A model generated the notes under the pieces. The model ran no database searches. It was given only the letters and a program-made list of their open reading frames with translations, and was not told where the DNA came from. This document shows, in pieces, positions 1-9,032 of a stretch of 47,126 bases of DNA (positions within the stretch are counted from its first letter, which is position 1; every line of letters begins with the position of its first letter). The stretch comes from Halomonas korlensis (GTDB lineage: Bacteria > Pseudomonadota > Gammaproteobacteria > Pseudomonadales > Halomonadaceae): the NCBI RefSeq assembly GCF_900116705.1, contig NZ_FPBP01000019.1:1-47126 (forward strand). The letters are read 5' to 3'. Made by a program: the position numbers and the translations under genes.

Positions 1-67
1 TGTAGTGGTCCAATGAAACCGGACACCAACGTAGGTGGTAACATTGCCACCGTTCACGAGGTGTCTG

Positions 68-1230
<1,163 letters not shown>

Positions 1231-1252
1231 CCACTACAAGGGGAGTTTTCCC

Positions 1253-2095
1253 ATGCATTACCAGGATACGCTGCGCGTTGGCGCCGCTCAGATCAACGCC
1301 TCTTTAGGCGACATCAACCTCAACTTGGAACGCCACCTTGAGGTGATTGCCGAGGCCCGGGAGCGTCAGCTGGCGTTGCTGGTGTTTCCTGAGCTCTCGC
1401 TGACCGGCTATGGGCTTGGCAGCGACGTGATGCAAGCGGCGATGCCTATTGAAGATCCGCGCCTCGCCCGGCTGGCCCGGGCCGCCGGCGAGATGCAGAC
1501 GATAGTGGGCTTTGTCGAGGAGGCGAGTCCCGGCGAGTACTACAACGCCTTGGCTATCCTCCAGGACGGTGAGATCGTCGCGGTGCATCGCAAGCTCAAC
1601 CTGCCGACCTACGGCGGGCTTGAAGAAGGCAAATGGTTCACCCACGGCAATGCGCTGACGCAGACCACCGTGCGCCCCGGCTGGTCGGCCACGCAGCTGA
1701 TCTGCGCCGATCTTTGGAATCCTGCGCTGGTGCATGCCGCCCTGCTGCCCCGCCCCACCGTGCTCTGCGCGCCGATCAATTCGGCCAGCGGCATCGTCAG
1801 CGAGGCGTTTTCCAACGAGCAGAACTGGGCGCTCAATGTACGCTTCTACGCCATGACCTACGGCACCCCGGTGATCATGGCCAACCGCTACGGCAGCGAG
1901 GGCGAGAGCTACTTCTGGGGCGGCTCGCGCATCCTGGGGCCGCGCGGAGAAGCGCTGGCCGAGGCCGAGGACTGCGAGATGCTGATTACTGCCGAGCTGT
2001 CACGCACCGCCATCGCCAAGGCGCGCTTCGAGCTGCCGACCCTGCGCGACGCCGACACCCCGCTGATTCGCGAGCTGATGGCGGGGTATCGTTAG
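1253..2095 (+). CDS. Nitrilase-superfamily carbon-nitrogen hydrolase
   Basis: This cytoplasmic amidohydrolase of 280 residues has the complete nitrilase triad: E47 (VFPELSLTGYG), K114 (HRKLNLPTYG) and C151 (LICADLWNP). Family members cleave amides or nitriles through a cysteine thioester; the substrate cannot be read from sequence. ATG 1253 is preceded by AAGGGGAG, which begins exactly where the upstream insertion sequence ends, so the element may have removed the native promoter. It converges on the BrnTA operon and lies beside the DddP-like and PhyH genes, which suggests, but does not prove, a shared degradation pathway for a nitrogenous osmolyte. Confidence 0.88.
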   Translation: MHYQDTLRVGAAQINASLGDINLNLERHLEVIAEARERQLALLVFPELSLTGYGLGSDVMQAAMPIEDPRLARLARAAGEMQTIVGFVEEASPGEYYNALAILQDGEIVAVHRKLNLPTYGGLEEGKWFTHGNALTQTTVRPGWSATQLICADLWNPALVHAALLPRPTVLCAPINSASGIVSEAFSNEQNWALNVRFYAMTYGTPVIMANRYGSEGESYFWGGSRILGPRGEALAEAEDCEMLITAELSRTAIAKARFELPTLRDADTPLIRELMAGYR

Positions 2096-2108
2096 CTGGG
2101 CTACTTGT

Positions 2109-2318
2109 TCACTTCCACTCAATCTTGAGATCTTTATGCGATTGGGCACAGTCTCTGAGGTAGAGGTTTATGAGGCTCTGGTAAGGTAGGTCTTTTTCAT
2201 CGGCAAGCTTCTTGAAATACTCAATAGTATCTTCATCGAGCCTTATCGTGACCTGCTTTTTGAGCTTTTTTGCATAGGGGTTCTTGACCGAATCAGAAAA
2301 ATCATAATGATCACGCAT
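2109..2318 (-). CDS. brnA: BrnA-type antitoxin (type II toxin-antitoxin)
   Basis: This is a 69-residue ribbon-helix-helix protein. The segment KKQVTIRLDEDTIEYFKKLA followed by LPYQSLINLYLRDCA matches the BrnA/CopG-type pattern, with a DNA-binding strand then two helices. It should neutralise BrnT and repress the operon. The start at 2318 overlaps the end of brnT, and a GGGTACAGG stretch just upstream can serve as ribosome site; a start nine bases or so further upstream (MKGTGMRD) is possible. Two inverted repeats at the brnT promoter are candidate operators. Confidence 0.85.
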   Translation of the reverse strand: MRDHYDFSDSVKNPYAKKLKKQVTIRLDEDTIEYFKKLADEKDLPYQSLINLYLRDCAQSHKDLKIEWK

Positions 2319-2604
2319 GCCTGTACCCTTCATAAATCTTTCGTTCACGCTTGTCGGCTTTACGCGCAGAGATGATGCGTATGGTCTCGCCACTTCTAGC
2401 ACAATGGCACACAACCAACAGGCGAGAGTGAATACTCGTACCAAGGAGTATGAACCAGTCCTCCTCGTCAGAATGATCCGGATCCGCGATTAAGCGAGCG
2501 TACTCGTCCGTAAAGGCGGTTTTTGCTTCGTGGAATGAAACGCCATGCTTCTTCTGGTTAGAAGCATCTTTCTGTGGATTCCATTCGAAGCTCAGGCGGC
2601 TCAT
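2311..2604 (-). CDS. brnT: BrnT-type ribonuclease toxin
   Basis: This 97-residue protein carries the BrnT signature: an N-terminal FEWNPQKDASNQKKHGVSF, a central F-x-DP motif (IADPDHSDEEDW), and a C-terminal IRIISARKADKRERKIYEGY. The family is a RelE-like ribonuclease that stops translation. The start codon lies only about 7 bases after the expected transcription start of a perfect TATAAT box, so the message may be leaderless; no ribosome site is seen. It overlaps brnA by 8 bases. The pair is an insertion-like guest between the amidohydrolase and the DddP-like gene. Confidence 0.88.
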   Translation of the reverse strand: MSRLSFEWNPQKDASNQKKHGVSFHEAKTAFTDEYARLIADPDHSDEEDWFILLGTSIHSRLLVVCHCARSGETIRIISARKADKRERKIYEGYRHA

Positions 2605-2647
2605 AACTACAGTGTAATTATATTGTAGTTAATGCCAATATTGGCAT
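2605..2647 (-). promoter_or_regulatory. brnTA promoter with two inverted repeats
   Basis: On the minus strand a perfect TATAAT lies at 2623-2618. It is enclosed by the inverted repeat AACTACA (2605-2611) and TGTAGTT (2624-2630) with 12 bases between the arms. Upstream lies a second, perfect 16-base palindrome, ATGCCAATATTGGCAT (2632-2647). Both are well placed to block RNA polymerase, as expected for BrnA autoregulation. Which palindrome is the operator is inference. Confidence 0.6.
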
Positions 2648-2752
2648 GGCCAAAATGCACTCTAAAGGATCGTGATGAAGGGCCCTGAGGCTGACCGTGC
2701 CCCTCCCAGAGCCAGAGAGGCGTAGTCGTTTTCCTTCAACATACCGCTGGCC

Positions 2753-4036
2753 TCAGAACTCGCGGCCGAGCAGCGCCTCGCTGAAAGGGTAGCGGCTAAG
2801 CTTTGCAATTCCAGTCTCGGTGACCAGGACCTCCTCCTCGAGCTTGACGCCGTCGGCGCCACCGACTTCGCCGATATAGCTTTCCACCGAGACCACCATG
2901 CCGGGCTCCAACTCACCATCCTTGGAGAAGCGGTCGAAGTCCATGTGATGGGCGACCAGCGGCGTTTCGCCGTGCATGCCGACCCCGTGGATGATCGAGG
3001 GGTAGCGGCGATCGAGGAAGCGCTCGGGGATCTTCCAGGCGCGTTCGGCGATCTCGCGGTAACTGATCCCCGGCTTGAGGATCGCCATGTTGTGATGCAC
3101 CTGTTCATAGGCCATCCGATACAGGCTCTGCTGGTAGCCGGTCGGCTTGCCCGGCCCGACGTGGAAGGTGCGCGAAAAGTCGGAATAGTAGCCATGACAG
3201 CCGATGGTGTCGGTATCCAGCGCGACCAGTTCGCCGGGGCGAATCACCCGATCGCTGGCCTCGTTGAACCAGGGATTGGTGCGCGGGCCGGATGACAGCA
3301 GCCGGGTTTCGATGAACTCGCCGCCCTGCTTGATGACGTTGCCGTACATGATCGCGAACAGGTCGTTCTCGGTGAGTCCCGGCTTGATCGCCGCTTCCAC
3401 TTCCGCCACGGCCGCTTCGCTGCCGGCCATAGATTGCGCCAGGCAGGCGACCTCTTCCGGGGTCTTGATGCGACGACAATGCAGGGTGTCCTGCATGCAG
3501 TCGAACACGTCCAGGCCCTGGGCCTCGAGCGAGCGCGCCAGGTTCAAGGTGCAGCGGTCGAGCCCGACCTTGCGGTTTCCTTGGCCGTGGGCATTGACCA
3601 GTTCGGCGATCTCGATGCCGAAGGGGTCGGACGACAGGTTGTCGCGCTGATTGACGGCGGACCACACCACTTTTGAGGTGCGTGCCTCGTCGATCGTCTC
3701 GAGCCAGGTCGATATATGGGCACTGCCCGGATACTCAAAGAGGATGATCGGACCGTCCAGCGGTACATAAATGTAGCGCGTGGAATTGCGCAGGAAGTAG
3801 CCGAACATGTTGCGCGAGCCGGTGGCGTAGCGCTGGTTGTTCGGGTCGAAGAGCACTACTGCCGCATAGCCTTGCTCGGCCATCATGTGGCGCAGCCGCG
3901 CCAGGCGTCCGGCGCGCAACTGCTTGGGGTCGAAGGCCGTGGGAATGCTGTCGCCATTGCCCATCGGGGCGGAGGGCACCACGGGAATGCTGTCCGGCTC
4001 ACGGTCGGATAGCTGCTCGAATTCTACTTGGTTCAT
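2753..4036 (-). CDS. M24-family metallohydrolase related to DddP
   Basis: This 427-residue pita-bread-fold protein resembles DddP, the peptidase-like DMSP lyase, more than ordinary aminopeptidases. The creatinase-like N-domain (about 40-190) is followed by the M24 domain with the stretch RLLSSGPRTNPWF at 245-257. Probable metal ligands are D274, D276, D286, H350, E385 and E400, with the three-aspartate DxD-x9-D pattern known from DddP. Y345 also fits the DddP active-site tyrosine. The aspartate that DddP carries six residues after the histidine (Asp377 as I recall) is a glycine here (G356, followed by E357). So a DMSP-lyase call is not safe. It starts 13 bases after the PhyH-like gene ends, in one operon. 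Confidence 0.8.
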   Translation of the reverse strand: MNQVEFEQLSDREPDSIPVVPSAPMGNGDSIPTAFDPKQLRAGRLARLRHMMAEQGYAAVVLFDPNNQRYATGSRNMFGYFLRNSTRYIYVPLDGPIILFEYPGSAHISTWLETIDEARTSKVVWSAVNQRDNLSSDPFGIEIAELVNAHGQGNRKVGLDRCTLNLARSLEAQGLDVFDCMQDTLHCRRIKTPEEVACLAQSMAGSEAAVAEVEAAIKPGLTENDLFAIMYGNVIKQGGEFIETRLLSSGPRTNPWFNEASDRVIRPGELVALDTDTIGCHGYYSDFSRTFHVGPGKPTGYQQSLYRMAYEQVHHNMAILKPGISYREIAERAWKIPERFLDRRYPSIIHGVGMHGETPLVAHHMDFDRFSKDGELEPGMVVSVESYIGEVGGADGVKLEEEVLVTETGIAKLSRYPFSEALLGREF

Positions 4037-4049
4037 TGAGAGTTTCGCC

Positions 4050-4973
4050 TTAATCCTGGAGGTTGTCGCTGCGCTGCATGCCGTCCTTGAGCAGCTGCTC
4101 GTGGATCGGTGCCATGCGCCCGAAGATGCGCTTGGCCCGCTCGGGACGACCGATGAAACCGGGCTCCTTGGCGTAGGCGAAGATCACCGTATGGCGCTCG
4201 CGGTCGCCCTCGACGGGCGTGACGCGGTGAAGCGAATAGCGACCGAAGAAGATCTGAAGATCGCCTGGTTGCAGATCCAGCGACTTGAGCGACGAACGAT
4301 CGCCATCGAGCACTCGTTCGACCGCGTCGAAGTTCTCGCCTTCGGGGCTGCGAATGCCCGGCGAGTATTCGAAACGCCCGCCACCCTTGGCCTGCTTGGT
4401 CATCATGGTGACGATGAACTCGTTGGTGTCGTAGTGCCAGGGATGCTGGCAGCCCTCACGCAGCACGTTGATCACCAGGCCCGCCAAGGGATCGGCGTAT
4501 TCGTGGATTTCTTCCATGCCCACCACGGTGGCGATGAAGCGCTGGAATTCGGGGCTTTCATAGATCTGGCGGATGATGGTGCTGTCGTCGATGCGATCAC
4601 CCGCAACGAAGCCGTTGGTGCGATCGCCGAAGCGATTCTTGGGATGGGTGGGCGGCAGCGCGTCATCGCCATCGGAATTGTAGGGGTTGGTCTCGTTCTG
4701 GTTGTAGTGTGCTTCGGGCGACAAGCGCACGGTTTCACGCTCCAGGCGCGCCAGCGCCGCTTCCGGCACGAAGCGCTTGAGCACGATACAGCCATCGGCC
4801 GCCAACTGGCGGCGGCACTCGTCCACCAGCTCGCGGCCCTGATCTCCTTGCAGTGAGGTAATCGGGTAGCGCTCGAGATCGATAAGCCCTTCCAGCGCCT
4901 TTGCCTGACCGTCAGTACGCGTGGTTGCGGAGCTTCCACCTGGTAGAGAAGATCCTTCAGCTTGGAGAGACAT
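4050..4973 (-). CDS. PhyH-like Fe(II)/2-oxoglutarate dioxygenase
   Basis: This 307-residue protein looks like a phytanoyl-CoA-dioxygenase-type (PhyH) oxygenase, distantly related to ArpA-like enzymes. The iron ligands are H180 and D182 (WHYDTNEF) and H249 (SLHRVTP), followed by an arginine pair (RERHTVIFAY) for 2-oxoglutarate. Such enzymes hydroxylate or demethylate a small substrate using O2. ATG 4973 is chosen because AGGTG precedes it by about nine bases and upstream codons look non-coding. It is the first gene of a two-gene operon with the DddP-like protein and is divergent from a LysR gene. The substrate is unknown. Confidence 0.8.
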   Translation of the reverse strand: MSLQAEGSSLPGGSSATTRTDGQAKALEGLIDLERYPITSLQGDQGRELVDECRRQLAADGCIVLKRFVPEAALARLERETVRLSPEAHYNQNETNPYNSDGDDALPPTHPKNRFGDRTNGFVAGDRIDDSTIIRQIYESPEFQRFIATVVGMEEIHEYADPLAGLVINVLREGCQHPWHYDTNEFIVTMMTKQAKGGGRFEYSPGIRSPEGENFDAVERVLDGDRSSLKSLDLQPGDLQIFFGRYSLHRVTPVEGDRERHTVIFAYAKEPGFIGRPERAKRIFGRMAPIHEQLLKDGMQRSDNLQD

Positions 4974-5046
4974 GAAGTCGACACCTGAACAGAAAAAATT
5001 CATAACCAAGCACAGCGTAGTCCGGGTTGATTGATCATAAAAATGA

Positions 5047-5066
5047 ATGGTTGATATGCAAACCAT
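5047..5066. promoter_or_regulatory. Candidate LysR operator between divergent genes
   Basis: A perfect inverted repeat ATGGTT-N8-AACCAT lies in the 111-base gap between the PhyH-like gene and the LysR-type regulator. It is only 19 bases from the regulator's start, where an autorepression site is expected. It does not contain an ideal T-N11-A core, so the assignment is by position and symmetry only. Confidence 0.45.
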
Positions 5067-5084
5067 TTCGATAAATCATAGGTT

Positions 5085-5960
5085 ATGGATACCGAACTTC
5101 TACGCGCCTTCGTTGCGGTGGCCGAGTGCGAGGGTTTCAGCGCGGCAGGAAAGATCGTCAACCGCACTCAATCCGCCATCAGCCTGCAGATCAAGCGGCT
5201 GGAAGACCGCATGGGTGAGTCGCTGTTCAAGCGCACCAGTCGCAGCGTGCTGCTGACCCCGGCAGGTGGCCGGCTGCTGCCCTACGCACGCCAGATCCTG
5301 AAGCTTCAGGACGAGGCCCAGCGCCTGCTCGGCGCCGAGCGGCAGGGCGAACTCATACGCTTAGGAATATCCGAGGAGCAGGCCACGGCCTACCTGCCCG
5401 AGCTGTTGCCGCGCATGGCCGAGTTGTTTCCCGAGGTCCGCATTCAGGTCACTTGCGACATCAGCAGCACGCTGGTCCGGCGCTTTCAGGAAGGGCTGCT
5501 GGACGCGGTGCTCGCCGTGCGTCACGCGCCCACCCAGACAGGACAGCTTCTCGGCCGTGAGCCCATGGTATGGATCGCAGCCGATGACACGCGGCTCGAT
5601 CAATGGGATAGCCTGCCGCTGGCGCTCAATCCCGAGGGCTGCATCTTTCGCGCCCACGCCTTTGCCGCCTTGGGTCGCACGAATCGGCAATGGGAAGTCT
5701 GCTATACCAGCCCCTCGCCCACCGCCATCAATATCGCCGTGCAGGCGGGGCTGGCCCTGACCGTGAAGACACCGCGCAGCGTGCCGGTGGGTTGCCGGAT
5801 CGTGGGCGCGGAGGAAGGTCTGCCGGCGCTCGAATACGTCGAGATCGAACTGCATCGAAGCCCAGGCCAGATGAGTGAAGCCTTTTCCACCTTCTGCGAC
5901 ACCCTGACCGAGATCGTGATGCATGGGAATTCGCTAAAAAGCGTTGATTTGGGGGTGTGA
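5085..5960 (+). CDS. LysR-family transcriptional regulator
   Basis: This 291-residue protein has the LysR winged HTH at residues 3-62 (FSAAGKIVNRTQSAISLQIKRLE), a linker helix, and an effector-binding domain from about residue 90. It is divergent from the PhyH-like/DddP-like operon, the classic layout for a LysR protein that activates its neighbour in response to a pathway substrate. The effector is unknown. The start at 5085 gives a full HTH; only a weak AGG precedes it. Confidence 0.9.
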   Translation: MDTELLRAFVAVAECEGFSAAGKIVNRTQSAISLQIKRLEDRMGESLFKRTSRSVLLTPAGGRLLPYARQILKLQDEAQRLLGAERQGELIRLGISEEQATAYLPELLPRMAELFPEVRIQVTCDISSTLVRRFQEGLLDAVLAVRHAPTQTGQLLGREPMVWIAADDTRLDQWDSLPLALNPEGCIFRAHAFAALGRTNRQWEVCYTSPSPTAINIAVQAGLALTVKTPRSVPVGCRIVGAEEGLPALEYVEIELHRSPGQMSEAFSTFCDTLTEIVMHGNSLKSVDLGV

Positions 5961-5997
5961 GCATCTTTACCCCATTAGCAGCAGAGGAGACCGGCCC

Positions 5998-6421
5998 ATG
6001 TTGATTCGCGCCCGACCCGACGAGTGGTACACCACGGAAAACGTAGGTGACGGGATCACCCACATCGGCGAGCCGTTCATCCAGACGTTCTATCGTTGCA
6101 ACGTCTGGCATATCAGGGGCCGGGAGCGCGACATGCTGGTCGACAGCGGCATGGGGGGTGGTATCACTGCGTGAGTGGGTGCCGATCGTCACCGAGCGGG
6201 AGCTGGTTGCCGTGGCGAGCCACACGCATTTCGATTATATCGGCTGCCACCATGAGTTCGACCACCGCGTGGTGCACCGCGCCGAGGCGGACATTCTCGC
6301 CCACCCCGGGCGGCGTGAGACGCTGACTGATCCCTACGGTGGGCATTTCCCTAGTTACGACGGTCAGCGCCATCACACGATCATCCGCCAGTGGCTGGAC
6401 GAGAGAGGAATCAGACCATGA
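5998..6421 (+). pseudogene. Frameshifted, truncated metallo-beta-lactamase-fold hydrolase
   Basis: ATG 5998 follows a good AGAGGAGA site. The first 58 codons read as an MBL-fold N-terminus (FYRCNVWHIRGRERDMLVDSGMG). At about 6155-6160 a run of six G puts the frame out, and it stops at 6174. In the +1 frame the protein continues through SHTHFDYIGCHHEF, the HxHxD metal motif, up to a stop at 6421. A one-base insertion in the G run restores a single frame if removed. Even then the protein is about 140 residues, against roughly 250 for intact family members, and it ends at the hicB start. The frameshift alone could be a sequencing error; the missing C-terminal half could not. Confidence 0.75.
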
Positions 6422-6774
6422 CCAACGTGATCAAGTATCAGGGCTATACAGCCCGCATCGAGTTCGACGCAGAAGATGAAGTGTTCGTCGGCCATGTGCT
6501 CGGGATCACCGATCGGATCAGCTTCCACGGCGCGAGCGTCGCCGAGTTGACCGACGCTTTCCATATGGCCGTCGATCACTATCTGGATGACTGCCACGCC
6601 ACCGGCCGCGAACCGCTCAAGCCGGCATCCGGCCGCGTGCTGCTGCGCATCCCTCCCGAGGTGCATGCCGCTGCCAGCATCGCCGCGCAGGCGTCCGGCA
6701 AGAGCCTGAACCAGTGGGCCGCCGACGCCATCGCCCGTGCGGCCGGCAAACCCGGTTCGCACCCCGACCATTGA
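6418..6774 (+). CDS. hicB: HicB-family antitoxin, no HicA partner seen
   Basis: This 118-residue protein has the HicB fold at residues 1-55 (IEFDAEDEVFVGHVLGITDRI) followed by an Arc-type ribbon-helix-helix domain near 75-110 (LLRIPPEVHAAASIAAQASGKSLNQW). HicB neutralises the HicA ribonuclease and represses transcription. No hicA reading frame is visible directly upstream or downstream; upstream the frame belongs to the truncated MBL gene, whose stop overlaps this start. GAGAGGA precedes ATG 6418. It may be an orphan left by the rearrangement, or a stand-alone regulator. Confidence 0.75.
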   Translation: MTNVIKYQGYTARIEFDAEDEVFVGHVLGITDRISFHGASVAELTDAFHMAVDHYLDDCHATGREPLKPASGRVLLRIPPEVHAAASIAAQASGKSLNQWAADAIARAAGKPGSHPDH

Positions 6775-6841
6775 TGGAAGGCCTCGATCTGGGCCAACGA
6801 AGGTGAACGCGGAAATCGTCCGTTAGGAAACCTCCTCCTCA

Positions 6842-7346
6842 TCACCAAACGAGCAGCGCGGCCTCGTGGCTACGCAGATAGTCCGCACATTCCGTGGCAG
6901 GGAAGGGCCTGGCATAGAGATACCCCTGCCCCCTGTGACAGGCCAAAGAACGAAAGTCGAAGGGCCACCTCACTCAGCACACCATCGCCCAAGGCGTGCC
7001 CGAAGACGTCGTTCACGTTCTTGAAACGGTCGAGATCCATAAAGAGAAGTGCGAGAGGCTTGCCCGAACGTTTCGCCTGCACAATGGCGACTTCCAGGCG
7101 GTCGGTAAACAGGGCTCGGTTTGGCAGGCCGGTCAGGATGTCATACTGCGCCATGTAGGTGAGTCGCTGGTTGGCCACGCGCGCGCCAGGTTTGGCAAGA
7201 AGAACCAGGGCGCGCGTTTCGCGAAAGTGGGCGAAGCCGAAATCGCGGGACATGATGACGTCGTTGACGCACTCGAGTTCGCGCCCGAGATCGGCATCGG
7301 TGTGCCACCAGGAGGCCAGCTTGGCGACGTCGGCCCGTGTCGGGCA
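6842..7346 (-). pseudogene. GGDEF/EAL gene remnant with internal deletion
   Basis: On the minus strand, codons from about 7346 to 6965 encode the start of a diguanylate cyclase domain (YDILTGLPNRALFTDRLE, then LLFMDLDRFKNVNDVFGHALGD). The reading then breaks before the GGDEF signature. Directly after, in another frame, comes the C-terminal end of an EAL phosphodiesterase domain (RGQGYLYARPFPATECADYL) with its stop at 6842. The signature half of GGDEF and most of EAL are missing, so the gene is dead. The upstream end abuts the stop codon of the AraC-type regulator. Confidence 0.8.
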
Positions 7347-7349
7347 GGG

Positions 7350-8321
7350 TCAGCCGGCAGGCTGGCGGCGTGCTTCGCGAGGGGACAGGCCGTAGCGAGC
7401 TCTGAAGGCGCGCGAGAAACTGGAAGCGGATGCAAAGCCGCACGCGAGCCCTACCGACAGCACCTCCCTGTCAGACTCGAGGAGCAGATGCCAGGCACGC
7501 TCGAGTCGCAAGTTCAGGTACCACTCGCGGGGAGAAGTCTCGAGATGCTGCTCGAAGAGTCGCTGAAGCTGCCTCGGGGAGACACCGCTGCGACGCGCTA
7601 CCTCACTCAGGGGTAGCACCAGCTCCTGATGTCGCTCCATCAGGGAGATGGCCTCCACTAGACGGCGGTTGTGGATGCCCAGCCGCCTGGCCAGCGACAT
7701 GCGCTGCTGATCGTTACGGGTGCGAGTCCGCTCGTGAATCAGCTGCTCCGAGACATCGACAGCCAATCGCGATCCGTGGCGACGCGCGATCACTTCGAGG
7801 GCCATGTCCATGGCCGCCGCACCCCCCGCACAGGAAAAACGCCGCTCACCAAGCTCGAAGAGCTCATCGGACGTCTCGATACCCGGGAAGCGTTCCTGAA
7901 AGGCCGGCAGACTTTCCCAGTGCAGGGTAACTCGCTCGCCTTCGAGCAACCCCGCCTCGGCCAGCAGAAAGCCGCCCGTGTCGAGACCACCCAGCACACA
8001 GTTAGCCTGATCCAGGCGATGCAGCCAGGCCATCAGGTGGCGGCTCAAGGTCTGCTCGGGCCCGAAACCACTACACACCGCCAGCGACGGCAGCTGGTGT
8101 ATTTCTCCGATGGCGCAATCGGCCAGCAGTGTCATGCCGTTGGAGGCGGTGACGGGCTCGCCGTCCTCGCTGATCAACGTCCAGTCGAACAGCGGTCGCG
8201 CGGCGATTCGATTGGCGATCCGCAGCGGCTCGACCGCCGAGAAGAACGCCATCATCGAGAATCGCGGCAGCAACAGAAACCCCACGGTTTCGGGCAAGAG
8301 CCCTTGATAGTCCAGGCGCAA
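7350..8321 (-). CDS. GlxA-type AraC-family transcriptional regulator
   Basis: This protein of about 323 residues has a DJ-1/PfpI-like N-domain (FSMMAFFSAVEPLRIANRI) and a C-terminal AraC domain with two HTH motifs (LSEVARRSGVSPRQLQRLFE and VLSVGLACGFASASSFSRAF). This is the architecture of GbdR, CdhR and ArgR-type regulators of quaternary amine and amino-acid catabolism. The start is placed at a TTG at 8321 because AAGGAG lies eight bases upstream; an in-frame TTG at 8408 would add 29 poorly family-like residues. Its targets are not evident; the downstream neighbour is a dead gene. Confidence 0.85.
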   Translation of the reverse strand: MRLDYQGLLPETVGFLLLPRFSMMAFFSAVEPLRIANRIAARPLFDWTLISEDGEPVTASNGMTLLADCAIGEIHQLPSLAVCSGFGPEQTLSRHLMAWLHRLDQANCVLGGLDTGGFLLAEAGLLEGERVTLHWESLPAFQERFPGIETSDELFELGERRFSCAGGAAAMDMALEVIARRHGSRLAVDVSEQLIHERTRTRNDQQRMSLARRLGIHNRRLVEAISLMERHQELVLPLSEVARRSGVSPRQLQRLFEQHLETSPREWYLNLRLERAWHLLLESDREVLSVGLACGFASASSFSRAFRARYGLSPREARRQPAG

Positions 8322-8496
8322 TAACCGGCTCCTTGGTATCGATGGTCCGAGGATAACAGCAAGCGCTGCTGACACAGCATTCGAGCACCCCTCCTCCGAT
8401 GCCGGCAATCACGCCATCCTCGACCTAGACTGAAGGGCGTCGAGGGAGGCGACCACGTTGCCCCTTTCCTGGAACATGCCGATAGGGAGGTCCCAT

Positions 8497-8922
8497 ATGG
8501 ACGACTTGATGACGGCCAGCGGCCACTGCCTTTGCGGTGCCGTGCGTGTGAGCATAAGGGTGAACCGACAGAATGTGGCAGCCTGTCACTGCCGGATGTG
8601 TCGCACCTGGGGCGGCGGCCCGCTTCTGGCGCTCGAGACGGTCAGCGAGGCGCAGATCGAGGGCGAGGAGAACGTTACCTTTTACACCTCGTCGGATATC
8701 GCCGAGCGCGGATTTTGCCGGCGCTGTGGCACCCATCTCTTCTACCGGCTAAAGGCGGACGGGCAGTATGCCATTCCGGCCGGTCTTGTCGACGGCGGCG
8801 AGGCCTGGACCTTCGATACCCAGGTCTTCATCGACGAGAAGCCATCCTGGTATGCCTTCGCCAACTCGACCCGCGACCTGACCGGGCGAGACGTGATCGA
8901 GGCCTACACCAAAGGGAATTGA
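8497..8922 (+). CDS. GFA-family zinc-binding protein
   Basis: This 141-residue protein belongs to the glutathione-dependent formaldehyde-activating (GFA, Mss4-like) fold. The zinc ligands are visible as CLCGAVR, ACHCRMCR and CRRCGTHLFYR. Most family members are of unknown function; a role in formaldehyde or thiol-adduct handling is only suggested by name. ATG 8497 is chosen because GGGAGG lies eight bases upstream. It is divergent from the GlxA-type regulator, which may control it. Confidence 0.88.
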   Translation: MDDLMTASGHCLCGAVRVSIRVNRQNVAACHCRMCRTWGGGPLLALETVSEAQIEGEENVTFYTSSDIAERGFCRRCGTHLFYRLKADGQYAIPAGLVDGGEAWTFDTQVFIDEKPSWYAFANSTRDLTGRDVIEAYTKGN

Positions 8923-9032
8923 TGAGCCGTCATGAGTCGAGCGCGAGGCCATGGTGGTCTATGGCGCGGCGGTGCTTAGCGCCAGCTCATTAGCCTGCTA
9001 GTATTAAATTCCCTTCTTTTCTCCAGGACCCC

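Noticed and set aside
2753..4036. Calling the M24 protein a DMSP lyase (DddP)
   Set aside because: The metal ligands match, but the catalytic aspartate known from DddP is glycine here, and no DMSP uptake or acrylate genes are nearby.
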